Source of the DNA: Bacillota bacterium
GTDB lineage: Bacteria; Bacillota; Clostridia; Peptostreptococcales; Anaerovoracaceae
DNA: 45,835 nt
Reading direction: 5' to 3'
NCBI GenBank assembly: GCA_017436705.1
Contig: JAFSCP010000042.1
Coordinates: 1 to 45,835, forward strand
The position numbers were made by a program, and so were the translations under genes. The number at the start of each line of letters is the position of its first letter. The first letter of the stretch is position 1. The notes below the pieces were generated by a model. The model was not told where the DNA came from and made no database searches. It saw only the letters and a list, made by a program, of their open reading frames with translations. Positions 17,601 to 23,436 of this stretch are shown one piece after another.

Positions 17601-20177
17601 AGTTTCGGTATGGATGTTTACTTTGAAGGTGAACTAAAGGGTATCAAATCTGTAGGACCGGTATGGAACGAAGTGGACAGAATGATGGGCAATGAACCTG
17701 ATTTCCCTGACTTTGAATTCACTGAACATGAGGATGGTTCAATCAGTGCGTACTTCAGCGAAGCATGCGGCATCACCGACGATTACGGTCAGGGACGTGT
17801 ATGCTCAATGGCACTGGATCTGAAACCTGGCTATGTGGTTACTGAAATAACTACAAATGGCACTGATCCTCAGGTATTCCTGGCTGATATCGGCTACTAC
17901 TACGATGTATTTGATAAGGACGGAAATCTGTTAGATACCAGAGAAGAACTTTATGCTGCGGGATGGCATACATTCAGCAGTGACTCCACAGACAGAAAGA
18001 TTGCTGGTGCTATTCACCGTGTTGCAACATACGGAATGGATGGTGCAGGAATCGAAACCGTAAGTGAATTCAAGAATTTCCTTGACGGTACCGGTGATTA
18101 TGAAGGCGGCGAAAAGTATACTGCTAAAAAACTTGGTGCCTTTATAGATTACAATATCTACTTTGATAAGAGCCAGTATGAAGGTGAAACTGATGGTACA
18201 ACCAGAATTGTTTACCACATTGAAAGACCTGATGAATTCAGAGGCAGCAAGATCAGTGTACACGGCAAGAACAATATTAAAGTTGATGCCGTAGAAGATG
18301 TTGACTTTGATAACGAAAAGGGTAACAAGAATGTAAAACAGCTTGAAGGTGACGAACTTGAAATCAAGAAAGTATACGATATGACAACAACTGATGAAGT
18401 TGAAGGTTTTGTATGCATTGCGATTTCTGAAACAGAACTTGATGGCGGCAATCTTGAAGACTATACCGTGGTTTACTTTACAAAGGATGGCGTTCCGATT
18501 GAAATGGAAACCACCTATGTAGAAGGCGAAGGCCTCGTATTCACAACCGGTCACTTCTCACAGTACGCAGTAATCGGTAAGGTATGTGAACACAGCAGCA
18601 TGTCAAAGACTGAAGCCAAATCAGCATCATGTACAGAAGCTGGTAATGTAGAATACTATACATGCGCTGCATGTAAGAAGAACTTTGCTGATGAAGAAGG
18701 TCAGACTGAGCTTGAAAACGTTGTGATTGATGCTTTTGATCATGATTATGAAACAGAAGTAACAGAACCAACATGTACAGAAGCTGGATATACAACTTAC
18801 ACATGTAAGAATGATGCGAGCCACACATATGTAGCAGATGAAGTTCCAGCTCTTGACCACAATATGCAGGAAACAGCAGCAAAGGTAGAACCTAAGTGCG
18901 AAGAAGAAGGTAAAGAAGCAGTTTACACTTGTGCAAACGATTGTGGCAAGACAGAGGGTGGGGAAGCAATTCCGGTACTCGGCCACGACATGGTTACAGA
19001 TGAAGCAAAAGCACCAACATGTACAGAAACAGGTCTGACAGAAGGTTCACACTGCAGCAGATGTAATGATGCAACAGCACAGACAGTTGTTCCGGCAACC
19101 GGACATAAGTACGAAGGCGATAAGTGTTCAGTATGTGGTGAAGCTAAGCCTGTAACACCTCCATCCGGTGGCTACATCCCTGTAACTCCGTCTGCTCCTA
19201 AGGATGAAGTGACTAACACTACTGGCGGTACAGAAGCTGAAGCTCCGACAACCAACGCAGACATGTCCCAGTCCACAACAATGAAGGGCAACGAAACTAC
19301 AACTACTGTAGATCAGACAGTTGCTGACAAGATTGTTGAAAACGCTGTGGCTAACAAGTCTGAAGAAGTTGTTATCGATGCAACATACCACGAAGAATCT
19401 TCAGATCAGAGCACTAAGGCTGCGACTGTAGAAGTTCCTACAGAAACAATCCAGCAGATTGCAGAAAAGACTGAAGCGGCTGTAACAATCAAGACTGATG
19501 TAGCTGAAATCAAGATGGATACTCAGGCTCTGGCAGCAGTTGCAGATCAGGCTGAAGGTACATCTGTAAGCGTAGTTGCCGAAAAGGTTAAGGCTGACGC
19601 TAAGGAAATCCGCGTAGAACTGAAGGTTGTATGCTCCGAAGGCAAGACAATCTCCGACTTCAAGGGCGGTAACATTTCCGTAACTGTTGAAGCTCCTAAG
19701 GGCAAAAAGGATGTAGTATGCGTTTACATTGACGAGCAGGGTCACTGGCATACAGTACCTGGTCAGCTCAACGCAGACGGTACATACACATTCACAACAG
19801 GCCACTTCTCAACTTATGCAGTAGTAGATGCAGAACATGCTGAAGAAACAATTGCAGCTCAGAAAGAAGCGGTTAGGAACGTTCAGCTCAAGCTGAGATC
19901 CGCTAATGCAAAGACTTCCAAGGGCAAGAAGGCAATCAAGCTGACAGTAAGCGAAGTAACTGACACTGGTATCATCTTTGACGGATATGTAGTTTACAGA
20001 TCCACAAAGAAGACATCCGGATACAAGAAGATTTACACAACCAAGACCGGTACATACTACAATACCTCCGCAAAGAAGGGCGTTAAGTACTACTACAAGG
20101 CTAAAGGTTTTGTAACAATCGACGGTGAAAAGGTTTACACAGGCTGGTCCAAGAAGGCAATCAGAACTGCTAAATAA
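11691..20177 (+). CDS. Giant secreted multidomain repeat protein (2828 aa)
   Basis: Sec signal peptide 1-24 (MKKLL...TAWA), then a very long exported chain. Residues about 30-500 hold three or so related beta-rich modules around W-x-W/Y segments. A Big_2-like Ig segment lies near 1380-1450 (VTSDNEAVAKIEQ, GTATITL). A recurring FT-x-x-HFS-x-YA module ends near 850, 2290 and 2710. Four Cys-rich repeats of about 45 residues (C-x-E-x-G...C-x-x-C...P-x-x-x-H) fill about 2299-2487, followed by a Pro/Thr linker. A FN3-like domain ends the protein (VVYRSTKKTSGYKK..., about 2740-2828). There is no LPXTG, SLH or membrane anchor, so attachment is non-covalent or the protein is released. Such architectures are usual for clostridial adhesins, but ligand and role are unknown. 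The middle uses many TTA, GAT and AAT codons unlike its neighbours; the 3' quarter looks host-like. Confidence 0.8.
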   Translation: MKKLLCTLLCVMLVVTMMPVTAWAEEGIGPFPAELYWSKAPDNADGSEPKGIEWYSGEPLVMQEGESVRAYFGIETEDGIVAINADPSTIRTQEGVSISGRTNYMYTITAEGTGNFWILYEGPDQDYEMGVQVEEDGNFNNAGPIFWLPVQESDRLDEFMADPAGFNNCFAKGPVGMVEEGYFAVIYNDNAVLLSLENFDAESVSDKVSITEGEDGALCFEFLKEETFGINASYEDAAYCIEVIDLGGGSGDGGNNAECLWWAYVPEGADAMQMPAETVEWSDGKLELAKGGSAVDIYLAFRNGEVLVPLGSESAIGQDIEYGNGRTITVTKNTASGYVYTVTPGAVDADSWIAFQRPEGAEYVMDVKVGEGAETAYNISMEILADTSEWPDASEHIMWHYGQGVNMQFNSKITSWYSCFYVENMTTGYDARFEWTPENPHEVRTYVGGDGEYVIEAEPKDNSSSWAPITNLAEEYQVYSISYLGEKKGYSPIFQIRLNAELDDVSKATDLYRFRIRYTGEDVYLDNGNPRNWRNIMLDRNEEMDEFNIDEYWFDENGNPNTGNVLRFDYVGEAIKFKLNIRPGVLQSAADKKIYREDDYIYVEPSETNGADFIRLFEQKRDEWVEIPDDENPFVITWDETEKLYTITYAEPDEDLHGPHYMMTYTGDYDSLINQKYGYAEGTKSNVGADSTFTTGKITLHVDDVGNGSIDATTEDKVIGTEIVLGDGALEGYEDEELHFETNDGSITLGGDLVGNIKITDKKIHLKMWNVKEDDHYLVSDKQKNEVKKCIKAFDFKIDTKDADIEFGEDGYAVIRIPYDGSKGYVYYINDKGEKEYIDCVTKDGYIQFTVKHFSTYAISTEMPEDGNPDYELEVNMPNSMNYWLPGVSNHLWTNLRQLIREDEYNSHWEHVNDYTLVPTVTMNHVCTDKADASAEALTGDESRAFELKLPGSCAEGCTAAVEVKAYINDEFVKKTTFNVHVADEMYAIRHTGTEFDETLEMGEVLNFKDALTVEKITTTTTDGWTVVENPTFRMDYDKERWQPDGEGANGLYNLKKISPYGDGIEVKVVVDGNEVARRGYGFNGYDFWANFNFSNGREVSIAQQTATFTLNKSTALAADTTHDIKFVLGAMNDEGVITPFATQTGLFEYVTETENDIVKVTGIRLNIAEILKQCTFEGRSYRLGIQINVEKNDVAYTLRNEHVWLRVPDYHISWNTDGQPLLLSNQEVKTIYFNKNDAMNNDSGYELSFRLGIWNRDEEKIDFFESQEGLCEPFREPVYGEGNEITGYGDVVGLTLYPQKIAEALGNAFTDDGEADFEIQPFVTINNRTYSIGNSRDCFILVGGLCEYDEMWDRYMLPGEGNGVDRTIWGYVRDEDEPDGYEVWLPVVSVTSDNEAVAKIEQRDNGEYVIDSKGLGTATITLVHEGIGNTITQEFDVHVVDDLWRCEVDPVNRTSGAAGTLDYTVKAEAHHYKYNAERDEIYETGEDYTVDWELTEYHRDFEGKIGTPVIDNANHTATVNVEPIDEWFRLEYKVKPADGTDVVYSDNRNFRPMEDFLTFKVDGFKEDLALDETVEVSMTVTLHTLEDGIPVSSVVEMTEPYCFTDNDGVLDIKEIDSAGNDLKYEITRLSAGRVSIWFGAGYVDEHHDRWWENSYTVQKITHGPSAETDIFYTYVLEDGKYVRLEKDAHDNHEGYAEYLSSDNGIGGTNDFYVLYPEAGAAEKPKLDVFEVEGFENIPVVEEPDYEGCLTGITVDDTVENETIEGTEYYVWKITVAPEFEMAKAGLTLSSLENFTHVMFILGEDFYTADEGQYADGIFAVSEVTQGKNWDNIEDLEADKTYLARYDVDHIAPEINLNLSQAPSSERNTFYILHRVDTQLRTDLSKLHPISLVNGSGLGGAKAFEQCLDLDEMLVTKTALDDNEEPVIVTIGDVEYEATQVNLTKYLGHSDMFLYMANKDNRDECIRARISFGMDVYFEGELKGIKSVGPVWNEVDRMMGNEPDFPDFEFTEHEDGSISAYFSEACGITDDYGQGRVCSMALDLKPGYVVTEITTNGTDPQVFLADIGYYYDVFDKDGNLLDTREELYAAGWHTFSSDSTDRKIAGAIHRVATYGMDGAGIETVSEFKNFLDGTGDYEGGEKYTAKKLGAFIDYNIYFDKSQYEGETDGTTRIVYHIERPDEFRGSKISVHGKNNIKVDAVEDVDFDNEKGNKNVKQLEGDELEIKKVYDMTTTDEVEGFVCIAISETELDGGNLEDYTVVYFTKDGVPIEMETTYVEGEGLVFTTGHFSQYAVIGKVCEHSSMSKTEAKSASCTEAGNVEYYTCAACKKNFADEEGQTELENVVIDAFDHDYETEVTEPTCTEAGYTTYTCKNDASHTYVADEVPALDHNMQETAAKVEPKCEEEGKEAVYTCANDCGKTEGGEAIPVLGHDMVTDEAKAPTCTETGLTEGSHCSRCNDATAQTVVPATGHKYEGDKCSVCGEAKPVTPPSGGYIPVTPSAPKDEVTNTTGGTEAEAPTTNADMSQSTTMKGNETTTTVDQTVADKIVENAVANKSEEVVIDATYHEESSDQSTKAATVEVPTETIQQIAEKTEAAVTIKTDVAEIKMDTQALAAVADQAEGTSVSVVAEKVKADAKEIRVELKVVCSEGKTISDFKGGNISVTVEAPKGKKDVVCVYIDEQGHWHTVPGQLNADGTYTFTTGHFSTYAVVDAEHAEETIAAQKEAVRNVQLKLRSANAKTSKGKKAIKLTVSEVTDTGIIFDGYVVYRSTKKTSGYKKIYTTKTGTYYNTSAKKGVKYYYKAKGFVTIDGEKVYTGWSKKAIRTAK
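18584..19150 (+). repeat. Four Cys-rich protein repeats in the giant gene
   Basis: About 45-codon units, each with a C-T/E-E-x-G start, a CxxC or CxxxxC pair and a Pro...His end, plus a final half unit (KCSVCGE). At DNA level the segment ACATGTACAGAA recurs at the start of units, so recombination between units is possible. The cysteine pairs suggest metal- or disulfide-stabilised small domains. Confidence 0.7.
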
Positions 20178-20201
20178 AAGATTTTAACGAATTTTTTCAT
20201 A

Positions 20202-20241
20202 AGGCACACCAGGGAGAATACCTTGGTGTGTCTTTTGTTTT
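20202..20241 (+). terminator. Terminator after the giant gene
   Basis: GGCACACCAGGG / CCTTGGTGTGTC with an AGAATA loop (G-U pairs allowed), followed by TTTTGTTTTT. It lies immediately before MITE-like copy B. Confidence 0.88.
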
Positions 20242-20248
20242 TGCGGTA

Positions 20249-20537
20249 CTGTCGAATCGTGCATAAACTCCGCAGGAATCGCTATAAACGTTGAAATTAA
20301 ATCTGGTTTGCGGAAAACAGCAAACAGGCAGGCTGCATATATTCCGCGGAGGGAGACAATAAAAAACCGCAAGCCATTGGAAATACATGGCTTGCGGAGT
20401 GTTTGACATTATGTAATGCGGAAAATATGTTCAGCCTGGCAGCGGGTTGGCAGCAGGCCGAATGCTTTCTTTCCGCAACATGCATTAAACAATGCGGGCT
20501 GCAGGGTTTTCTGCGGAATTTATGCACGATTCGACAG
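20249..20537. repeat. MITE-like repeat, copy B, with 27-bp terminal inverted repeats
   Basis: The left end (20249-20275: CTGTCGAATCGTGCATAAAC, then TCCGCAG) and the right end (20511-20537) are inverted repeats with one mismatch in 27. The inside shares the TAAACGTTGAAATTAAAT, TTGCGGAAAA, TGCGGAAAATATG and TTCCGCAA blocks with copy A. It also has a perfect 11-bp hairpin CCGCAAGCCAT-N9-ATGGCTTGCGG (20367-20397), with A6 before it, that copy A lacks. Length is 289 bases with no credible gene inside. It fills the 395-base gap between the giant gene and XRE141 apart from the terminator. No clear target-site duplication was found. Confidence 0.82.
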
Positions 20538-20571
20538 CGTGGCAGGTAACAGAGAGCAGACAACATGCTGC

Positions 20572-20997
20572 CTATTCAACCACAGCTTCACCATGATCAT
20601 ACAGCGCGCTGTTAAGCTGAATTATTGTGTGTTCGTGGGCCAGTGCGAAGATTATAATGCTGTCACGGCGGTTTTTGACATAAAGCGGAGCGAAACCACT
20701 TTGCCGCAGAAGTGTCTGGGTTTCGTCCAGGGTGGCTTTCATGGCGAAACAAACTGCAAGAAGTTTATCGCGGGATGGCCTGCGGGCACCGGAAAGGATC
20801 TGGTAAGCGTAGATTTCGTTCAGGTTGCTTTCTTTGACAACATCGGCCTTGGTAAGTCCTTTGGATTCAATCAGAGCCTGAAGCTGGGTCGGAAGGTCGC
20901 TTACAGTCAGTTCCTCCTGATGCTCCTGGAGGAAAACTTCTATGGAAACACTCTTTTTTAATTCGTTTTCAAGATTTGATGTACTTTTCTTTGGCAT
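20572..20997 (-). CDS. HTH regulator paired with kinase B (XRE141)
   Basis: 141 residues. Polar N-terminus (1-35), then an Xre-like helix-turn-helix (about 38-95: LPTQLQALIESKGLTKADVVKESNLNEIYAYQILSG...RPSRDKLLAVCFAMKATLDETQTLLRQSG), then a short C-terminal module FAPLYVKNRRDSIIIFALAHEHTIIQLNSALYDHGE. From memory, clostridial genomes often carry this type of regulator next to a Ser/Thr kinase; no function is established to my knowledge. The start follows AAAGGAGCC on the minus strand. It is divergent from kinase B across 111 bases containing a dyad that spans both -10 elements. I infer control of itself and kinase B, perhaps with its C-terminal module as a kinase substrate. Confidence 0.85.
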   Translation of the reverse strand: MPKKSTSNLENELKKSVSIEVFLQEHQEELTVSDLPTQLQALIESKGLTKADVVKESNLNEIYAYQILSGARRPSRDKLLAVCFAMKATLDETQTLLRQSGFAPLYVKNRRDSIIIFALAHEHTIIQLNSALYDHGEAVVE

Positions 20998-21029
20998 AAT
21001 AGGCTCCTTTATGTTACAATTCTATCATA

Positions 21030-21077
21030 TATTTTAGCAGTAAGCATAGCAAAAATGTTATGCACCATGCTAAAATA
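21030..21077. promoter_or_regulatory. Divergent promoter-operator dyad of XRE141/kinase B
   Basis: Left half TATTTTAGCAGTAAGCATA (21030-21048) and right half TATGCACCATGCTAAAATA (21059-21077) are inverted copies matching at 15 of 19 positions, separated by 10 bases. Each half contains an outward-facing extended -10, TGCTAAAAT: the right one for kinase B, the left one (minus strand) for XRE141. Neither has a good -35, so both promoters may need an activator or are weak. The symmetric design implies coordinated control by one dimeric protein. Confidence 0.72.
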
Positions 21078-21108
21078 ACAATAAAAAACTGATAAAAGGA
21101 AAACCGTA

Positions 21109-22650
21109 ATGACAGAATACAGAGCACTTGTTAAAGAAGGCCATAAAGTAATAAGAATACTGAGCAAAAAAGCAGACAGTGTTGTGCTGCACATTCAGGA
21201 TACTGACGATAAGGATTACATACTGCGGATATATTCTCAGGAAAAGAAGGTCTACAGAGTTCTGACACAGCGTGCTTTTGAAAATATGCCATATATAAGG
21301 GAGACGTATATAAAGGATGAATTTTTCCTGGTGGAGGAGGAATTTATTGATGGTGTGTCACTGCAGGAAATGGTTTCGGGCGGTGCCCGGTTTGAGCATG
21401 ACCGTGCGGCGCAGATAACCGCTGAGGTCTGCAGGGCGGCAGCATTTCTCCACAAAAATGGTTTTATACATCGCGATATCAAGCCAGAACATGTGTTGCT
21501 CACTCCGGAAGGACGGATTGTACTGATTGATCTTGATTCCGCCATGGAAATACGACCGGACAAGCTTAATGATACTCAGCTTCTGGGGACTGCAATGTAT
21601 GCTGCCCCTGAACAGTTCGGGCTGACCCGTTCAGATGTGAGGACAGATATTTACGCTATCGGTATTTTCCTCAATGAAATTGTTACGGGCTATCATCCTG
21701 CGGTGAAACAGTGCAGAGAAGGCGCACTGGCAGGAATAATCACAAAATGTATAAGCATGAATCCGGAAGACCGCTATCAGTCAGCAGAAGACCTGGCTGA
21801 AGCTCTGAGCAGACCGCATGCACCGAAGAAAATGAATAGCAGGCTTATAGCAATATTGGGAGCGGCAGCAGTAATTCTGGCAGCGATAATTTTTATAGCA
21901 CCGGGCGGAGAGATTGAAGATCCTGTTACTCCTGACGATATCAAGCTGCCTGTGACAGAAACCATACCGCCTGTGACAGAAATCACCCCTGATACCAAGA
22001 TGAATCAGCAGACTTCAGTATTAACTCTGCCTGAAGGATGCCTGCCTCTTTATAAAGAAATACAGCGCTCCCCTATATACTACAATTCCCGTTCGGGTGC
22101 CCAGAGTGCACCTCTTTACACAGACGACGGTGTGCTCATCGATCAGTCCTACCATGTTTACGCAGACGAGGCAATAGGAGAAATCATAGGGTGGAATCCT
22201 GAATTTGGAGGCTATGAGCTGTATTCAAGAGGGTGCAAAACCGGTGCAACAGGTTACATCCACGCTGAAAAAGACGGTAAGCACTATGTCATGCCTGTTA
22301 TAATCCAGGGCGAGATTATGAGCATTTATTCCGGATTACCGGACTATAACGACTTTGCCAAGTCATACCTTGAGCCGCAGCCCGGCAAGACTCCGGGAGA
22401 ACTTGACCATATTACCTGGGAGTACGAGGCTGGAAAAGACACAGTCCTTTATATAGTTATCAACGGCGGCTTTGACAAGCTCATACCGCAGTGTACCAAC
22501 GAGCATGTGACTATCGAAAGGTATCAGGGAGAGACCAACTGGCCTTATCCGATTTTCACACTGACTTTCAGAAGCCCTGAAGGCGGAGACGTACCTTTTG
22601 AGGTGAAATCTGACTATGGCAGACAGGTTCTGAGATTCATTGAAAAATAA
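21109..22650 (+). CDS. Atypical membrane Ser/Thr kinase-like protein (kinase B)
   Basis: 513 residues, paralogue of kinase A along its whole length: cytosolic kinase-like domain (about 1-235), membrane helix (about 246-266, LIAILGAAAVILAAIIFIA), a Pro/Thr linker with PPVTEIT, and an outer domain. The catalytic loop is HRDIKPEH (HRD at 121-123), with His where Asn is usual. The DFG site is D141-L-D143, and GTAMYAAPEQFGLTRSD is the activation-segment end. Arg (ILRIY) stands at the likely beta-3 Lys position. The outer domain shares ATGYIHAEKDGKHY, the GLPD segment and PEGGDV near the C-terminus with kinase A. It starts at ATG 21109 after AAAAGGA. It probably senses an external cue and signals to XRE141 or another cytosolic target; this is inference from context. 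Confidence 0.82.
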   Translation: MTEYRALVKEGHKVIRILSKKADSVVLHIQDTDDKDYILRIYSQEKKVYRVLTQRAFENMPYIRETYIKDEFFLVEEEFIDGVSLQEMVSGGARFEHDRAAQITAEVCRAAAFLHKNGFIHRDIKPEHVLLTPEGRIVLIDLDSAMEIRPDKLNDTQLLGTAMYAAPEQFGLTRSDVRTDIYAIGIFLNEIVTGYHPAVKQCREGALAGIITKCISMNPEDRYQSAEDLAEALSRPHAPKKMNSRLIAILGAAAVILAAIIFIAPGGEIEDPVTPDDIKLPVTETIPPVTEITPDTKMNQQTSVLTLPEGCLPLYKEIQRSPIYYNSRSGAQSAPLYTDDGVLIDQSYHVYADEAIGEIIGWNPEFGGYELYSRGCKTGATGYIHAEKDGKHYVMPVIIQGEIMSIYSGLPDYNDFAKSYLEPQPGKTPGELDHITWEYEAGKDTVLYIVINGGFDKLIPQCTNEHVTIERYQGETNWPYPIFTLTFRSPEGGDVPFEVKSDYGRQVLRFIEK

Positions 22651-22655
22651 CAAGA

Positions 22656-22680
22656 GACCACCGGCTTGCCGGTGGTCTTC
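22656..22680. terminator. Bidirectional terminator between kinase B and rubrerythrin
   Basis: GACCACCGGC-TT-GCCGGTGGTC, a perfect 10-bp inverted repeat between converging genes. T-rich sequence follows on both strands, stronger on the minus strand (TCTTGTTATTTTT), so it mainly serves the rubrerythrin gene. Confidence 0.85.
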
Positions 22681-22705
22681 GTAATTCTTATTGAAATGTC
22701 AACAG

Positions 22706-23248
22706 TTAACCGAAGTATCTCTTCAGTAATCCTTCAAACGCTGCACCGTGTCGAGCCTCATCCTTACACATTTCATGCACTGTGTCGTGGATAGCATCCA
22801 GGTTCATCTGCTTAGCTTTTGTTGCGAGAGCTTTCTTGCCTGCGCATGCGCCAGCTTCAGCTTCTACTCTCATCTTTAAGTTCTTTTCTGTGGAGTCTGT
22901 TAAAACTTCTCCGAGAAGTTCTGCAAACTTAGCTGCGTGTTCTGCTTCTTCCCATGCAGCCTTTTCCCAGTATAATCCGATTTCAGGGTAGCCTTCTCTG
23001 TGAGCTACTCTGGACATTGCTAAGTACATACCAACTTCTGTGCATTCGCCTTCAAAGTTAGCTCTTAAAGCAGCGATGATTTCTTCGTCAACGCCCTGAG
23101 CAACACCAACAACGTGCTGGTCAGCCCATTCAGTCTTTCCTTCTTCCTGTGCCATGAACTTTTCAGCTGGGACGTGGCATACAGGGCATTCTGCCGGAGC
23201 TTCAGCTCCTTCGTGAACGTATCCGCAAACTGTGCAAACCCATTTCAT
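22706..23248 (-). CDS. Reverse rubrerythrin (NADH-linked peroxidase type)
   Basis: 180 residues. An N-terminal rubredoxin-like Fe(Cys)4 domain (C5-x2-C8...C21-x2-C24) precedes a ferritin-like diiron four-helix domain ([58 protein letters not shown] with the carboxylate/His ligands). This order is the reverse of classical rubrerythrin. It matches the clostridial enzymes that reduce peroxide and oxygen to water using NADH via a reductase and rubredoxin. The start follows a strong GGAGGTAAC on the minus strand. A promoter and a TTCCCC/GGGGAA dyad lie upstream. Cytoplasmic oxidative-stress defence of an anaerobe. Confidence 0.93.
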   Translation of the reverse strand: MKWVCTVCGYVHEGAEAPAECPVCHVPAEKFMAQEEGKTEWADQHVVGVAQGVDEEIIAALRANFEGECTEVGMYLAMSRVAHREGYPEIGLYWEKAAWEEAEHAAKFAELLGEVLTDSTEKNLKMRVEAEAGACAGKKALATKAKQMNLDAIHDTVHEMCKDEARHGAAFEGLLKRYFG

Positions 23249-23285
23249 AATTAAGTTACCTCCGTAAGTTTAGATGTGGTTTAAC

Positions 23286-23345
23286 TTCCCCTGTCATACT
23301 GGGGAATACCATAATATTGTACCACATATATAACCATGAAAACAA
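23286..23345 (-). promoter_or_regulatory. Rubrerythrin promoter with downstream dyad
   Basis: On the minus strand: TTGTTT (plus-strand 23340-23345), an 18-base spacer and TACAAT (23316-23321). Just downstream is the perfect dyad TTCCCC-N9-GGGGAA (23286-23306), well placed as an operator. It does not look like the PerR or Fur box I know, so the regulator is unassigned. Confidence 0.55.
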
Positions 23346-23381
23346 CGGGAAAGTGAAAAATTAGCACAACCTTGCCTTGGA

Positions 23382-23410
23382 TTGACGTTTGCAATATGAT
23401 AGAATATAAT
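23382..23410 (+). promoter_or_regulatory. Sigma-A promoter for the DUF1538/P-II operon
   Basis: TTGACG (23382-23387), a 17-base spacer and TATAAT (23405-23410): near-consensus and only about 20 bases from the start codon region, so the leader is very short. Confidence 0.82.
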
Positions 23411-23436
23411 GGATTATAATCTGGAGGAATTGTGTT

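Noticed and set aside
19141-20177. Sortase anchor or SLH domain at the end of the giant protein
   Set aside because: No LPXTG-like motif, no hydrophobic tail and no SLH repeats; the chain ends in a FN3-like domain.
9197-20537. Classical composite transposon bounded by the two repeats
   Set aside because: No transposase or integrase is encoded, no target-site duplication is visible, and the copies have diverged and lost part of one terminus; kept as a hypothesis only.
20184-20570. Short open frames in and around repeat copy B, including one ending in the terminal repeat
   Set aside because: No ribosome site; the reading frames run through the terminator or the inverted repeats, and the similar peptides in both copies come from the shared termini.
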